Below are positions 11,101-21,988 of a DNA stretch of 64,000 nt, in pieces (the stretch's first letter is position 1; every line of letters begins with the position of its first letter). The stretch covers positions 14,087,401 through 14,151,400 of the forward strand of contig NC_134310.1 of the NCBI RefSeq assembly GCF_949628215.1, written 5' to 3'. The stretch comes from Phalacrocorax aristotelis (taxonomy: Eukaryota > Chordata > Aves > Suliformes > Phalacrocoracidae). Under the pieces are notes generated by a model. It worked only from the letters and a program-made list of their open reading frames with translations, did not search any database and had not been told where the DNA came from. The position numbers and the translations under genes are program-made.

Positions 11101-12792
11101 AATTCCTTTCACTGAGAAACACTTGTCATATCTTGTGAGCATGAATTCACACTTGGTAAAGTTCTCACTGACAGATGGTGCAGTCCCACAGCACACAAGC
11201 AGGGTTAGCAGAGCAGGTCCAGTGATGGTAACTGCATTCAGCCAAGAGTCCAGAGTGTTAGGCAAGTCCATAATGAGGAGGCAGATCCAAGCCCAAGTTA
11301 GAAAGTCAAGTCAGGGTCAGGATCAGGTCAGCAAAAGTAACCAGGGTTGGCCAACAGTCCCATGATGACCAGGCAAGTCCTAAGTGATGAGGTGGGTCTG
11401 ACCACCTAGGTGGGGTTTGAGCATCATTAAGGCCCTGACAGTTTATTCTTGAATAGACTAAACCAGTATGAAATAAATTTACAAAGCTAAATTTCTAAAA
11501 TCAGCTTAAACTTTTTTCCTATGTAGCTGTCTCCTTGGCATGTTTGTGGGGTTGTGTTTTCTGTTGTGTTTTTGTTAGTTTGGTTTTTTTCTTTTGAAGT
11601 CATAGGACAGGAGATAGTTGTAGTCTTCCATCTTGGGAGATGATACAGATACAAAGGTTCTGAAACTGCAGTCTCTTGAAATCCAATGTAAGTTTCACTT
11701 ACTTTGAAACAATTCAGCAATTCATCTAATCTAAAACTGCTGTGTTTTTTTTATAAGTGAATTATACTACTACTACTAAGAATAAATTATTTTTTTTTTT
11801 TGACATAGAGTTATGAATTTCACAGGCCTTTGTGTTTGGCTGATAGACTGTAAAAGTTTTGGAGGGCTGGTTGTTACAGCAATCCAAACATATGAAACAG
11901 TTACTTCTGAGTGACTGTGGAATCGGGACTTTAAAAAGCAGCTTCTGTGATGAATTCTGTTGGGTTGGTTCCTCTGATGTGATGGGACCTCTGAGCAGGT
12001 GCAGGTATTTGATACTATATAAATTATGGTAGGACTGAAAATTAAATAGACTTGTGTTTAAATGTGAATGGTGACATTCAGGTAAAAAAACAAACCACTA
12101 AGTGATATAGATTTGAGCAGAATGCCCTATGTATTTCTTGTTCAGTTGCAGTGTGAAAGGACATGATCATGGAAACCCTCAAATGTATGTAATAGTAACT
12201 ATATGAGTAGTTTCTTTGGGTAGGATTAGGTATCCAAACAGTGGTTAGCTTTGAGTTGTTGCTCAAAAAAAGATGTGGGTCTTTTGTAGTTCTGTCATGA
12301 CTACCATTCTTTTGTGGATGTCTGACATGCTCTTAGATACCTAAAAATGGTGTTAGGCATCTGAATTGCTCTCACTGAGGTCACAGGATTATTTGAGTCA
12401 CTACAGCTAAGTATATGTTAGAGTTTAACTTTACTACAGATGTACTTTCAGTTATAATTTGGATATTACACTTAGTCTGACTCACATGAGCACAAATTAA
12501 TCTTCTGTCTGGTTTGGCAGGAAGTACAAGCTGGAGATATGATACTGAAGCTAATAGTGCTTTGACAGCTCTGCTACCTTGTGTGGCAGCAGATTCTATA
12601 CAGTTTACACCTTGACTGCTATTGTTCAAGTGAAGCTAAAGTGATAGAAACTTATAGCAAGGAAGTCTTAATTATTTTTGAAGGATCAGGACCCTAATTA
12701 CTTGAAGAGTTTCTGCAGTATTTGTGCTTTAGAATTAAAAAGTTTTGTTGTGTGCCTGTAGGCATAACTTAGTTTTAATTCTTTTATATGAC
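8170..12792 (+). other. SCAMP1 intron 1, first part, no gene seen
   Basis: AT-rich intronic sequence with no convincing reading frame. It holds a T/A homopolymer block at about 10711-10738. A stretch at about 11160-11430 is rich in short AGTCC and GGTCA-like repeats and may be an old degenerate repeat, but I cannot name it. Confidence 0.6.
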
Positions 12793-13157
12793 TATCACAG
12801 GTTGGAAGGGACATCAGGGATCATCTAGTCCAACCTTTCTAGGAAGAGCACAGTCTAGACAAGATGGCCCAGCACCCTGTCCAGCTGACTCTTGAAGGTG
12901 TCCAACGTGGCCGAGTCAACCACTTCCCTGGGGAGATTATTCCAATGGTTGACTGTCCTCACTGTGAAAAATTTTCCTCTGGTGTCCAATCAGAGTCTCC
13001 CCAAGAGCAACTTGTATCCATTCCCCCTTGTCCTCTCCATGTAAAAAGGGAGTCTCCATCTTCTTTGTAGCTACCCCTTAAGTACTGGTACATGGTGATG
13101 AGATCCCCTCTAAGCCTCTTTTTCTCAAGGCTGAAGCCTCCTTTTCTCAAGGCTGAC
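12793..13157 (-). mobile_element. CR1 LINE, 5'-truncated 3' end
   Basis: Antisense CR1 tail with the typical GGTTGGAAGGGAC and CATCTAGTCCAACC blocks, continuing into the end of ORF2. At its right end, TTTTCTCAAGGCTGA occurs twice in about 22 bases (about 13120-13155), a small tandem duplication. Confidence 0.9.
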
Positions 13158-13331
13158 TATAAAGTATACCCGATTAAGTTGTCTGTCTTTAAATTAGTAA
13201 AGGACATAAAATACAAATGTTTTTCTGACTTTATTACCTGTTTTCCCTTCATGACTTCAAAATTTATAAATTCCCCAAATTGTGCATAATTTAATGCTGA
13301 ACATAATGATATTAGAAGTGTCCTTTAGCTG

Positions 13332-14023
13332 TGTCATGATCCACTGTTGGGTTGAACAATTTGGCAGAGGGTAAACCCCCTTGCTTTCCAGCCAACCTCA
13401 GGTAGCTCTGGGTGGTTGGGGTCAGCTGGGCTTAACTTCTGATTAACTCAAATGTTTTATCATGACTAGGTTTCTTTTACATTCTTGGAAACAGAATTAA
13501 GACTCAAAATGGAGTCAAGTGCCAAGTCACTTTATTTGGCCAGCAAAAAGTATGCAAGAGAAAAGGAGAGAAAGAGAAAAAAGAGTGAGAAAGGGAGTGA
13601 GAGAGAGAGTTGTAATAGCTACCACCATGGATCTGTGGCATCCCGTCAATCCGATGTATCTTCGAATCTGGTGGGAGAACATCCTTCCTCCGTGTCTCTG
13701 CTGGTTTCACCTTTTATAGCATTGTTCTCAGAACTTTTTTTGCATAACCATGCCTCCCAATCGGTGATGGGGATGCATGCCCAGTACTGTCAGTAGAGGG
13801 TCCAAGCCTCCCCTATGTGGTCAGTCGACCCTGGGCCCAGGCGCATGTGCTGAGGACTAGGGCTGTGTGCTCTGAGGCAACAGGATGCATGTGTTCCTGT
13901 CTGGTCAAACTGTCCTGGTTGCCATGGTGATGAGGTTTTGGTAGTTAAACTGTCCTGCCCGGTTGCCATGGTAGCTAAAACTGTCCTGTTAACAATGTTG
14001 AGACAAGTTTCTAGTCCCTTACA
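13332..14023 (-). repeat. 3' LTR of the env-only element
   Basis: 692 bp. In its own direction it runs from TGTAAGGG to ATCATGACA. Bases 13794-14023 are repeated at 15838-16065. A purine-rich stretch rich in GA dinucleotides lies at about 13555-13610. Confidence 0.85.
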
Positions 14024-14129
14024 CCACCACGTGGCTCAACATTGATGGTGGATATAGAGACAGTGATGAGAGAAAGAATAGAAACAAAGGCAGAAAGGTT
14101 ATATCAATAACAAAGATGCTACCTATAAA

Positions 14130-15805
14130 AGCCAAAACATTATAGACATCAACTCTAAACAAGGCCAATGCCTGACATCAATAGCAATTCAATTTCCAAT
14201 AAAAACAGGTTAGGTAGACAGTTTATGCAATTTGGTCTGTGGATGACAGACTGACGTACAGCTCGAATTTGTTTAACTCCATCAGGTGACACAGTGGGTA
14301 CAAACTGCATATTTGTGACCACACATTGGACTAGCTGAATGAAACATGGGATGATGCATGGCAAAAACAGTAATGTACTTAGACCGCACAATAGGTAAAA
14401 TAAGACTCATTTAATCCACGGGCCTTCTGGAAGCCAGGAGAACATATCAATATCCCAGCCTTTCCAGGTTTGGATGGGAACATGGGCTAATTTCCATATT
14501 CCAGCAGCAATTTGTTTAATGACCTTGCCATTGTCATAGATTTTTAAACATTCAATTTCCCACAGACTCTGCCTTCTTGGGCTAGTAGGTAGTTGAGAAC
14601 CATGTGATGCTGGTAAATTGCAGTTCGCATTTGGGTTGCCTGATCTGCCAATAGGTCAAGGGCCTCAGCTGTTTGGTGATAATTTCTAATACGGCTTGCA
14701 GTTGGATAATGCGATTTAGGCTGTAAATGGGTTCTCGAGCACTGCTAACCCATTCATTGGGGTTCCACGTTGTGGGTCCATAATGTTGTATGATACGTTG
14801 AGGGGTCCATGTGTCCTTACCCCAGGACTGGCCACTCCCATCATTGAGGGAGGTATCAATAATTTTGGATCATTTTGCCTGCTTCAAATCAACATATATT
14901 TGAATGCCTAAATGGTCTCCACCTGTTTCTGAGAGCAAGAAAAACAAGGGACGGATCACCCCAACATAACATATTCCTGACCAGTTTGCTGGCAGCACTT
15001 TGTATGCATGGTTTCCACATATCCAATAGTGTCCCTTAAGGGTCCTCTCCAATGTTCCACATGGGGTGAGGGGTCAAAATAAGGGGTAGGTTCTAAACCA
15101 AATGGGTCACCTCCACCACAACAATATAGTGATTCCTTTGGTGTTTTCACAACAGGGTGAGTTTGAACAAAGTTTTTCCCATGTTGTCCTCCAATGGGGC
15201 CAATCTATTCTATTACACTATTTACAGTTGTAAGCTCCTGTTTCCTGGTCCCAAATACACTCATGGCCTACAGTGTCCCCTTGACTGGTATTAGGCGTAA
15301 GAGACCAAAATCTGGGAAATCTGTTCATGTATCTCTCATCATTCACCCAGGTATAGATATATATGAATTCATCCTTTTCATGTGGCTCTTTTGCCACGTG
15401 GGCAGCTATGCTTACATTCTGATACGTCCACTCGCACATGCTGTTACCCATAAAGGGGCCATCCTTTTGTGTCCTAGCCAAACAATATTTACTTTCCTTT
15501 GGAAATTGTATCTGCCATGGTGAGTCATATGAGCTTTCCCATATTTTTTTCTTTTTTGTTTCACTGTAATTGCTCACCAACCATTTTGGTAGCAAAGGTA
15601 TAGCTACCCAGGGCCAACTTGATAGACCAAACGGTCCTCCACATATACAGCATTTTGTGAGATTATAACCACTTGCTATTTGTTCAGCCAATTGCATAAA
15701 ATAATTTTTCATATTATTCCCTTCATCCCTAAAGTCTCTGAGGGGATAACTGATTGTTCCAGGGGTCATGGCCCATACAATACACCAAAACAACAAAATT
15801 GACAT
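14130..15805 (-). pseudogene. Decayed retroviral env (SU and TM)
   Basis: The first 195 codons (15805-15218) are open. They begin with a hydrophobic signal-peptide-like segment and hold several N-x-S/T sites and a CxxC-type cysteine cluster (CCIC, residues about 52-55). Further pieces at 15150-14956 and 15052-14870 continue the surface subunit, including YWICGNHAYKVLPANWSG, typical of gamma-type envelope proteins. Frameshifts and stops follow. The TM-subunit core with an [13 protein letters not shown] segment near 14550-14570 is out of frame, and a hydrophobic anchor lies near 14391-14300. It is clearly not intact. I infer a gamma-type env from these motifs; the subfamily is not determined. 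Confidence 0.8.
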
Positions 15806-15837
15806 TTTGCCCCTACAAATCTAACCTAAGTTGGATC

Positions 15838-16065
15838 TAGAGGGTCCAAGCCTCCCCTATGTGGTCAGTTGACCCTGGGCCCAGGCGCATGTGCTGAGGA
15901 CTAGGGCTATGTGCTCTGAGGCAACAGGGTGCATATGCGTTCCTGTCCGGTCAAACTGTCCCGGTTGCTGTGGTGATGAGGTTTTGGTGGCTAAACTGTC
16001 CTAGTTGCCGTGGTGGCTAAAACTGTCCTGCCAACAATGTTGAGACAAGTTTCTAGTCCCTTACA
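15838..16065 (-). repeat. Partial 5' LTR of the env-only element
   Basis: Matches 13794-14023 with few differences and stops abruptly 33 bases before the env start. This is only the first third of the LTR (U3 start); the promoter-proximal and R-U5 parts are gone. Confidence 0.85.
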
Positions 16066-16280
16066 AGCTGTCCTACATGGTAGTAAGCTTTTGAGAGTAC
16101 GCTTCATCAGCGCTGTAACTGCAGCGCAGGGTAGAGTTTTGAGAAGTGATGAGAGGTGATGCTTTGTTAGGCATCCAGTACTCCACTGCAAGATGGGACT
16201 GGTGTGGGCTTTAGGACAAATTTGGCCGTGTGTGCTTATTAAGTTCTTGGTTTCAGATGTGGGGAATTTGCCTTGGTCAG

Positions 16281-16855
16281 TGTCATGGTTTCATCTGGGA
16301 CAGAGTTAATTTTCTTCACTGCAGCTGGCATAGTGCTGTGCTTTGGACTTAGCATGAAAACAATGTTGATAACACACAGATGTTTTAGTTGTTGCTGGGT
16401 AGTGCTTATACTAGTCAAGGACTCTTCCAGGTGCACAAGAAGCCGGGAGGGGAGGGGGCACAACTAAGAGAGTGGACTCAATCTGGCCAAAGGGATATTC
16501 CATATCATGTAACATCATGCCCAGTATGTTAACTAGGAGGAGCTGGCCAGGGGAGGCGGGCAGCAATCGCAGCTCGGGGATGGGCAGTGTTGGTCGGCAG
16601 GTGGTGAGTGGTTGTATCGTTTGTGTTTCTGGTTTTTCCCTTTTTCACTTTTCCTTTTTACTATATTATAATTATCATTATTATTATTATTTAATTCTAA
16701 TTATTAAACTGTTCTTATCTCAACCCACAAGTTTGTTTTTTGGTGGTTTTTTTTTCTTTTGCTCTTCTGATTCTCTCCCCCATCCCACAAAGGTGGGGGG
16801 GAGTGAGTGAGCGGCTGCATGGTGTTTAGTTACTGACTGGGGCTGAACCACGACA
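16281..16855 (+). mobile_element. Solo LTR-B
   Basis: Runs TGTCATGG to CCACGACA and is flanked by a perfect GTCAG duplication at 16276-16280 and 16856-16860. The ATT-rich microsatellite before the poly(A) signal is present (about 16665-16700). Confidence 0.94.
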
Positions 16856-16860
16856 GTCAG

Positions 16861-19474
16861 TAGCTCAGAACCTTTCATAGCTCTGCAGCCATCAGAGAAA
16901 GTGGCCTGTAATGGGCACTGCTTGAGCGCCAAGTACAAGAAACCCCAGTTGGCTACTTTTGTACTATCCTATGTAGTAATTGTGTCCTGGTAGTGCTAGG
17001 GTGAAAAATATTTTGAATATCATTCTGTGAGGGGGGTGGGAAATGGCTGATCAATGAAAGAGATGTTAAATTTGAAATTCTGAAAGAACTGTTCTAGTGG
17101 GCACTCAAATTTTTGCTTTTTAGTAGAAGTACAGAAATAGTCTTTATTTTGCCTTTAAGTCATGAATTCCTCTGGGTTTTACATGTGTAACCTTTGAGGA
17201 CAGTTCTTTCTTGTAGTAAGTGGTTTTTAATCATAGGTTAAAATATACTGTTGTAGGTGCAAGACATTAAGGCTTCCTTTATACTGTTAAATGTGAACTG
17301 TTTATACTGTTAATGTACTCGTAGGACAGTGAAATATGAAATCTTAGTTAAGTTGCTATTTGTGAAGTTTCTATAAATTTACTCCTTGGGCCTGGGATCA
17401 TATAAATAAAGCATGAAGAGCCAGCAGTGTTTGACACTGCATCAAAACATGAGTAGCTTCTTAAAACTTTTCCATGTGCAGCTTTTGGCATGAACAGGGA
17501 GGAAGTGTGGGGAGTTCAGCTGTTTGATTTATACCAAATGTTTACTGAACATGTGTAAATTGTAATCTCAGAGGCTTAATCTGGCTGAATGTAGACAGTG
17601 TTATGGGACTGAAAAACACATCCTTTGTGTGCAGGCTATCTTTTTGAAGTGTCATGTCCTAATTTAAAAGCTGAGACCCAACAGTTAACACAGGAAGAAA
17701 AAAAAAGTTCTGATGTCCATTGCTGGCCAAATACTTCCCTCCCCCTTCCAATTTGGTTCTCAAAAGCTAAACTTTGTCAGAAATCTTTCCCCAAAAATGC
17801 TCATGAGGACATGTTGAAGGCAAAGTATATCATATGGAGAGTTTCAACTGAAATGGCAATAGCTTTGATTGCTCTCCAGAACTCGTTCCTTTATGAAGAG
17901 TGGGGCGGATAGTGTTCTTGATCAAGAAATAAAAAAAAAATCAGGCCAACAAATATAGTTTCAGGCATTTTTCATTGCATTTTTGCTTAATTTTCTGAGC
18001 CAGTGGTATAATCTTAGGAAGTACTCAACAGAGAACGGGAAGTACGACTGTTACTGTCAAGTAACTCTCAGGATGAATTCTTACCAGAAAGTGCACAATT
18101 AGTATTATTCACATTTAGACATGGGCAATATGAAGTGTGTATTGGGAATAATTTGTGATAATCAATGGAGAACTTATCCTGAAATGGAAAGAGCTTATCC
18201 TTTTTATGCAGCAAAACAAAGGCTCTTGGGTATTTGACTGGGAGTGCATACCTGGGAGAGATAAATGAAGGCTTATGTTGTGTTTGAAGATTGGTATAAT
18301 TGATTGGTAGTAAACTTAGAATAAAAACTAGAAGGGTTCTAATATTTGGGATTGAAAAACTAAAACAGCCTTTCAGTAGGAGTGGTAGGGATAAGAAATC
18401 CTAGTTGGTCAAGATTGATTTTGCTAGATTTGTGGATCTTATCTCATTATTTCCCCAGGGTGGATTCACCAGTCTGGATTCAGTCCTGGTAGACCTCTGG
18501 CTTCTGCTTCTAATCTGTATACAGTCAGGTTTTTTTAAGGTATAACATCTTTGCTGAGCATGTTGAGTAGTTTGGAGGATAAGATTGGGGCTGTACCTCT
18601 CTTGCTCTATGGGAACTTCCTTCCAAGCACAAAAAGCAACAGGGAAAATGCATAGCTAGGTGAAAGTGTTTATGGAACGGTAAATGCTGAAGAATTTGGC
18701 AGAGCCAAGTCTAGTTGGTGTTAGCAACTCATAAAGTAGATAGGTAGGATAAAGTCATTTGGGGGGGATCTTGAAGTAAACGACAAAAACTATGGTGTCA
18801 GAGCTGAAGGGTAGTCAGTGACTGACTGATAAAACACATTGGTAATATTTTTTTATAAAGGGACTTGATCTTCTAATAGTTTTTGTGATGAGAACCGTTT
18901 TTCTCAACTTGGATTGAAACGATTCTAGTCATTAAGAGATCATTCTTATTCCTTGAACTTAACCTAAACTAAGGTCAAAAATGAAGATTTCTACAATTGT
19001 CTATGGCAGCTTGTTCTTCCCTCAGCTGTACTTAAGGAGCTACATAACTGATAAGTTGTCTTCCATGTTTTCTCTTTCTGACTTGATTCACTAAAAATAA
19101 TTATCTTTTAAAATAAATTTTTTTGTTCATAGTGTGTTGTTTCTGTTTAGTCTTTTTTCCTAAGACTAACCAGGTGTACTTACTGCAGTTTACTCAGATA
19201 TTTAATTAGTGCTGTCCCATGATACCCATGTAAATTAAAAAAGGGGAGGGGGGAAGGAAAGGAAAAGGAAAAGAGGAGAAAAAAAATGCTGTCACTTCTA
19301 AATGCGGCATTCTGTATTTTTTTATGTACAGTACTCCTGGTGATGTGTTCAAAGTCTTGGAGGATATTGTCTTGGTGCTTGGATTTGCCATTCAGTGTTA
19401 AAAATGCACTTTATCCCATTTTCTTATTACCTTTGTCCCTCTGTTCTTTTCCTCATAAAGGCATCTTAAGCATT
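16861..19474 (+). other. SCAMP1 intron 1, middle part, no gene seen
   Basis: AT-rich intronic sequence with only short chance reading frames and no repeat I can name. Confidence 0.6.
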
Positions 19475-20403
19475 TGTTGTGGTTTAACCCCAGCCAGCAA
19501 CTAAGCACCACACAGCTGCTGGCTCACTTCCCCCCCCCAGTGGGATGGGGAAGAGAATCAGAAGAGCAAAAGCAAAAAAACTTGTGGGTTAAGATAAGAA
19601 CAGTTTAATTAAAATAGTAATGTTAATGATGGTAATGATAATAAAATAAAAAGGAAAATAATGAGAGAGAGAGAAATGAAGCCCCCCCCCCCCCAACCAA
19701 CCAACCAACCAAACCACAAGTGATACAACCGCTTGCCACCTGCTGACTGATGTTTCTGGTCCCCAAGTTGCGATCGCTGCCTGCCTCTGGCCAGCTCCCC
19801 CCAATTAAAATACTGGGCATGATGTCATATGCTATGGAATATCCCTTTGGCCAGTTTGAATCTGCTCTCTTAGCTGTGCCCCCTCCCCTCCCAGCTTCTT
19901 GTGCACCTGGCAGAGCATGGGAAGCTAGAGAAGTCCTTGACTAGTATAAGCACTACCTAGCAACAACTAAAACATCTCTGTGTTATCAACATTATTTTCA
20001 TACTAAGTCCAAAGCACAGCACTGTGGTGATTCACAACATGGACTCCATATCCATGCAAAGGCTGTTTATTCATAAAAGAGCAGCCTTAATATAGTCTGC
20101 CTCCTGAGCTAGTATTTTTCCCTTCTCTCCACCTCTGAATGTGTTCTATCACACTAGCTCCATATATGGTATAAACATAGATAAGTGTGCTTTCCTGCTT
20201 CGGTGCTCCAGCTGTGCCCCCTGACCTTCTGTCCCGCATATCAAGGCCTCAGTTCTGTGTTTTTCTGCAGGTTGTTTTTCTGTCCCACGGCTTGCATCCA
20301 ATAAGGGCGATGAGATCATGGGAGGCCACATTCACTTATTCCACACAGCACTATGCCAGCTACAGTGAGGAAAATTAACTCTATCCCAGCTAAAACCATG
20401 AGA
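19475..20403 (-). mobile_element. LTR-B, interrupted by LTR-C
   Basis: Inverted LTR-B that begins TGTTGTGG and ends in a degenerate CCATGAGA. It is split by a 323-bp class II LTR. A C13 run followed by AACC repeats (19682-19715) lies inside. No clear 5-bp duplication is seen. On its right lie about 32 bases (20404-20435) that match the inverted ERVL sequence next to 3' LTRs, so it may be a 3' LTR that has lost its body. Confidence 0.85.
20023..20345 (-). mobile_element. Solo LTR-C, class II type
   Basis: 323 bp from TGTGGTGA to TTCCACA, flanked by perfect 6-bp duplications CAGCAC at 20017-20022 and 20346-20351. Six bases is the usual target length for class II (alpha/beta-like) elements, whereas the ERVL copies here show five. 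An AATAAA signal on the minus strand (near 20070-20080) gives the orientation. Confidence 0.88.
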
Positions 20404-20435
20404 GTATCCACCCCTTATTCCATACTGTTTATATC

Positions 20436-21525
20436 TGTTGTGGTTTAGCCTCAGCCGGCAACTAAACACCACACAACCACTCACTCACTCCCCCACTGGT
20501 GGGATGTGTGAGAAAATCAGAAGGGTAAAAGTGAGAAAGCTCGTGGGTTGAGATAAGAACTGTTTAATAATTAAAATAACAAATAATAGTAACAACAAAA
20601 ATAATAATGCAATAAAAAGGGAAACAACAAGAGGGAGGTGAAACCTGGGGTGGGGGGGAATGAACATCCAAAACAAACAGCATGTGACGCAGCTGCTCGC
20701 TGACCCAATGCCACCAGTCTCCAAGACGCAACCGCCTCCCCCGTATGCCAACTGCCCTGGTTAATGTACTGGTCATGACTTCACATAGTATGAAATATCC
20801 CATGGGCCAGTTTGGGTCAGCTGTCTTGGTGGTGGCCCCTCCCCTCCCACCTTCTTGCCCAGTGACAGAGCATGGGAAGCTGGAAAGGTCCCTAACTACT
20901 ATAGGAGCTATGTAGCAACACTTAGCCTCTACTTAACAATAGTTAAACATTAGTGTGCCATCCACACTATACCAGTTACAGTGTGCTGGTTTTGGTTGAG
21001 AAGGGGTTAATTCTCCTCACTGTGGGTGTCGGCTACCTTTCCAGCTTCCCGAGCTCTGCCGCTGGCAGGGGGGCTGGGAGGGGCAGGGCCATGGTGGGGG
21101 CGGCTGACCCCGACTGGCCAATGGCAGGTTCATTCCATACCATGTGACACCATGACCAGTATATTGTGGGGGGGGGGGGGGGGGGGCAGTTTGCGGCTCG
21201 GGAGCGGCGCGGCATCGGGTCGGCGGGCAGCGGGCAGCTGCGGCGTGTGCGGTTTGTTTTGGCGGTTCGTTCCCTCTCTCCCCTCCCTTCCCCCCTCCCC
21301 CAGGGCTTTGCGCCTCTCATTGTTCTCCTTTACATTGCATTTCTGTTGTTGTTTCTTTTAATTTTAATTATTAAACCGTTCTTATCCAAACCCACGAGCG
21401 TTACCCTTCTGATTCTCTTCCCCATCTGCCGGTGGGGGAGTGAGCGAGCGACTGTGTGGGGCTGAGTTGCCGGCTAAACCACGACATAGAGTAAAGAGAA
21501 TTATATCCCAACCAAAACCAGTACA
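20436..21525 (-). repeat. LTR-D, 3' LTR of element 3, split by a solo LTR-A
   Basis: Inverted LTR beginning TGTTGTGG and ending CCAGTACA, interrupted at 20982-21486. Its U3 is intermediate between LTR-A and LTR-B: the outer end resembles A (TGTACTGGTTTTGGTTG in its own direction), while inner blocks around GCTTCCCATGCTCTG resemble B. Confidence 0.85.
20982..21486 (+). mobile_element. Solo LTR-A inside LTR-D
   Basis: Runs TGTGCTGG to CCACGACA. The flanks TACAG (20977-20981) and TAGAG (21487-21491) are a 5-bp duplication with one mismatch, and LTR-D resumes right after. It contains an uninterrupted run of 19 G at 21168-21186. Confidence 0.9.
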
Positions 21526-21988
21526 ACGTCCCATGTCCCACAGCATGCTCAGTTCCCATACTATCCAATATAAATTCAATAACGACTACCCCCATTCTCA
21601 TCCTTTAACAGAATGTGCAGATATCATTTATCATTCTCTTAGTCTATGGACTGCCCCTGTAAAATGTCTGTGAAATATCCACAGATGTCCACAAAAATGT
21701 CCACTGAGTTCATTTAGTCCATGAATTTGGGTTCCATCTATTGTAACACTCTTTCAGGGCAGGGAAGATGGTGTGTGTAGTGTCAGATTGCTGCATGCTG
21801 AACTCACACCTTATTCCATCACTGCTGCGCTGACAGTCCTTGTTATATCACCATTGCATTTTGCTTGATTCAAAGTTCATCCTTCATTAATTTGGGAGAT
21901 TCCTACCATAATACCATTGATGTGGCATATAGCAATCATAGGAATGATAACACAAAATTACGTAGCAATTAACAGCATACCATTCAGT

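Larger units (their letters stand above)
13332..16065 (-). mobile_element. Env-only endogenous retrovirus with partial 5' LTR
   Basis: A single insertion on the minus strand flanked by perfect AGCTG duplications at 13327-13331 and 16066-16070. Order in its own direction: first 228 bases of the LTR (16065-15838), then directly the env start (15805), a decayed env, and a full 692-bp 3' LTR (14023-13332). The rest of the 5' LTR, leader, gag, pro and pol are missing. The LTR copies share the block beginning TAGAGGGTCCAAGCC. Confidence 0.88.

Noticed and set aside
13485..13796. A basic, Glu/Arg-rich frame
   Set aside because: It comes from a GA-rich simple repeat inside the LTR of the env-only element.
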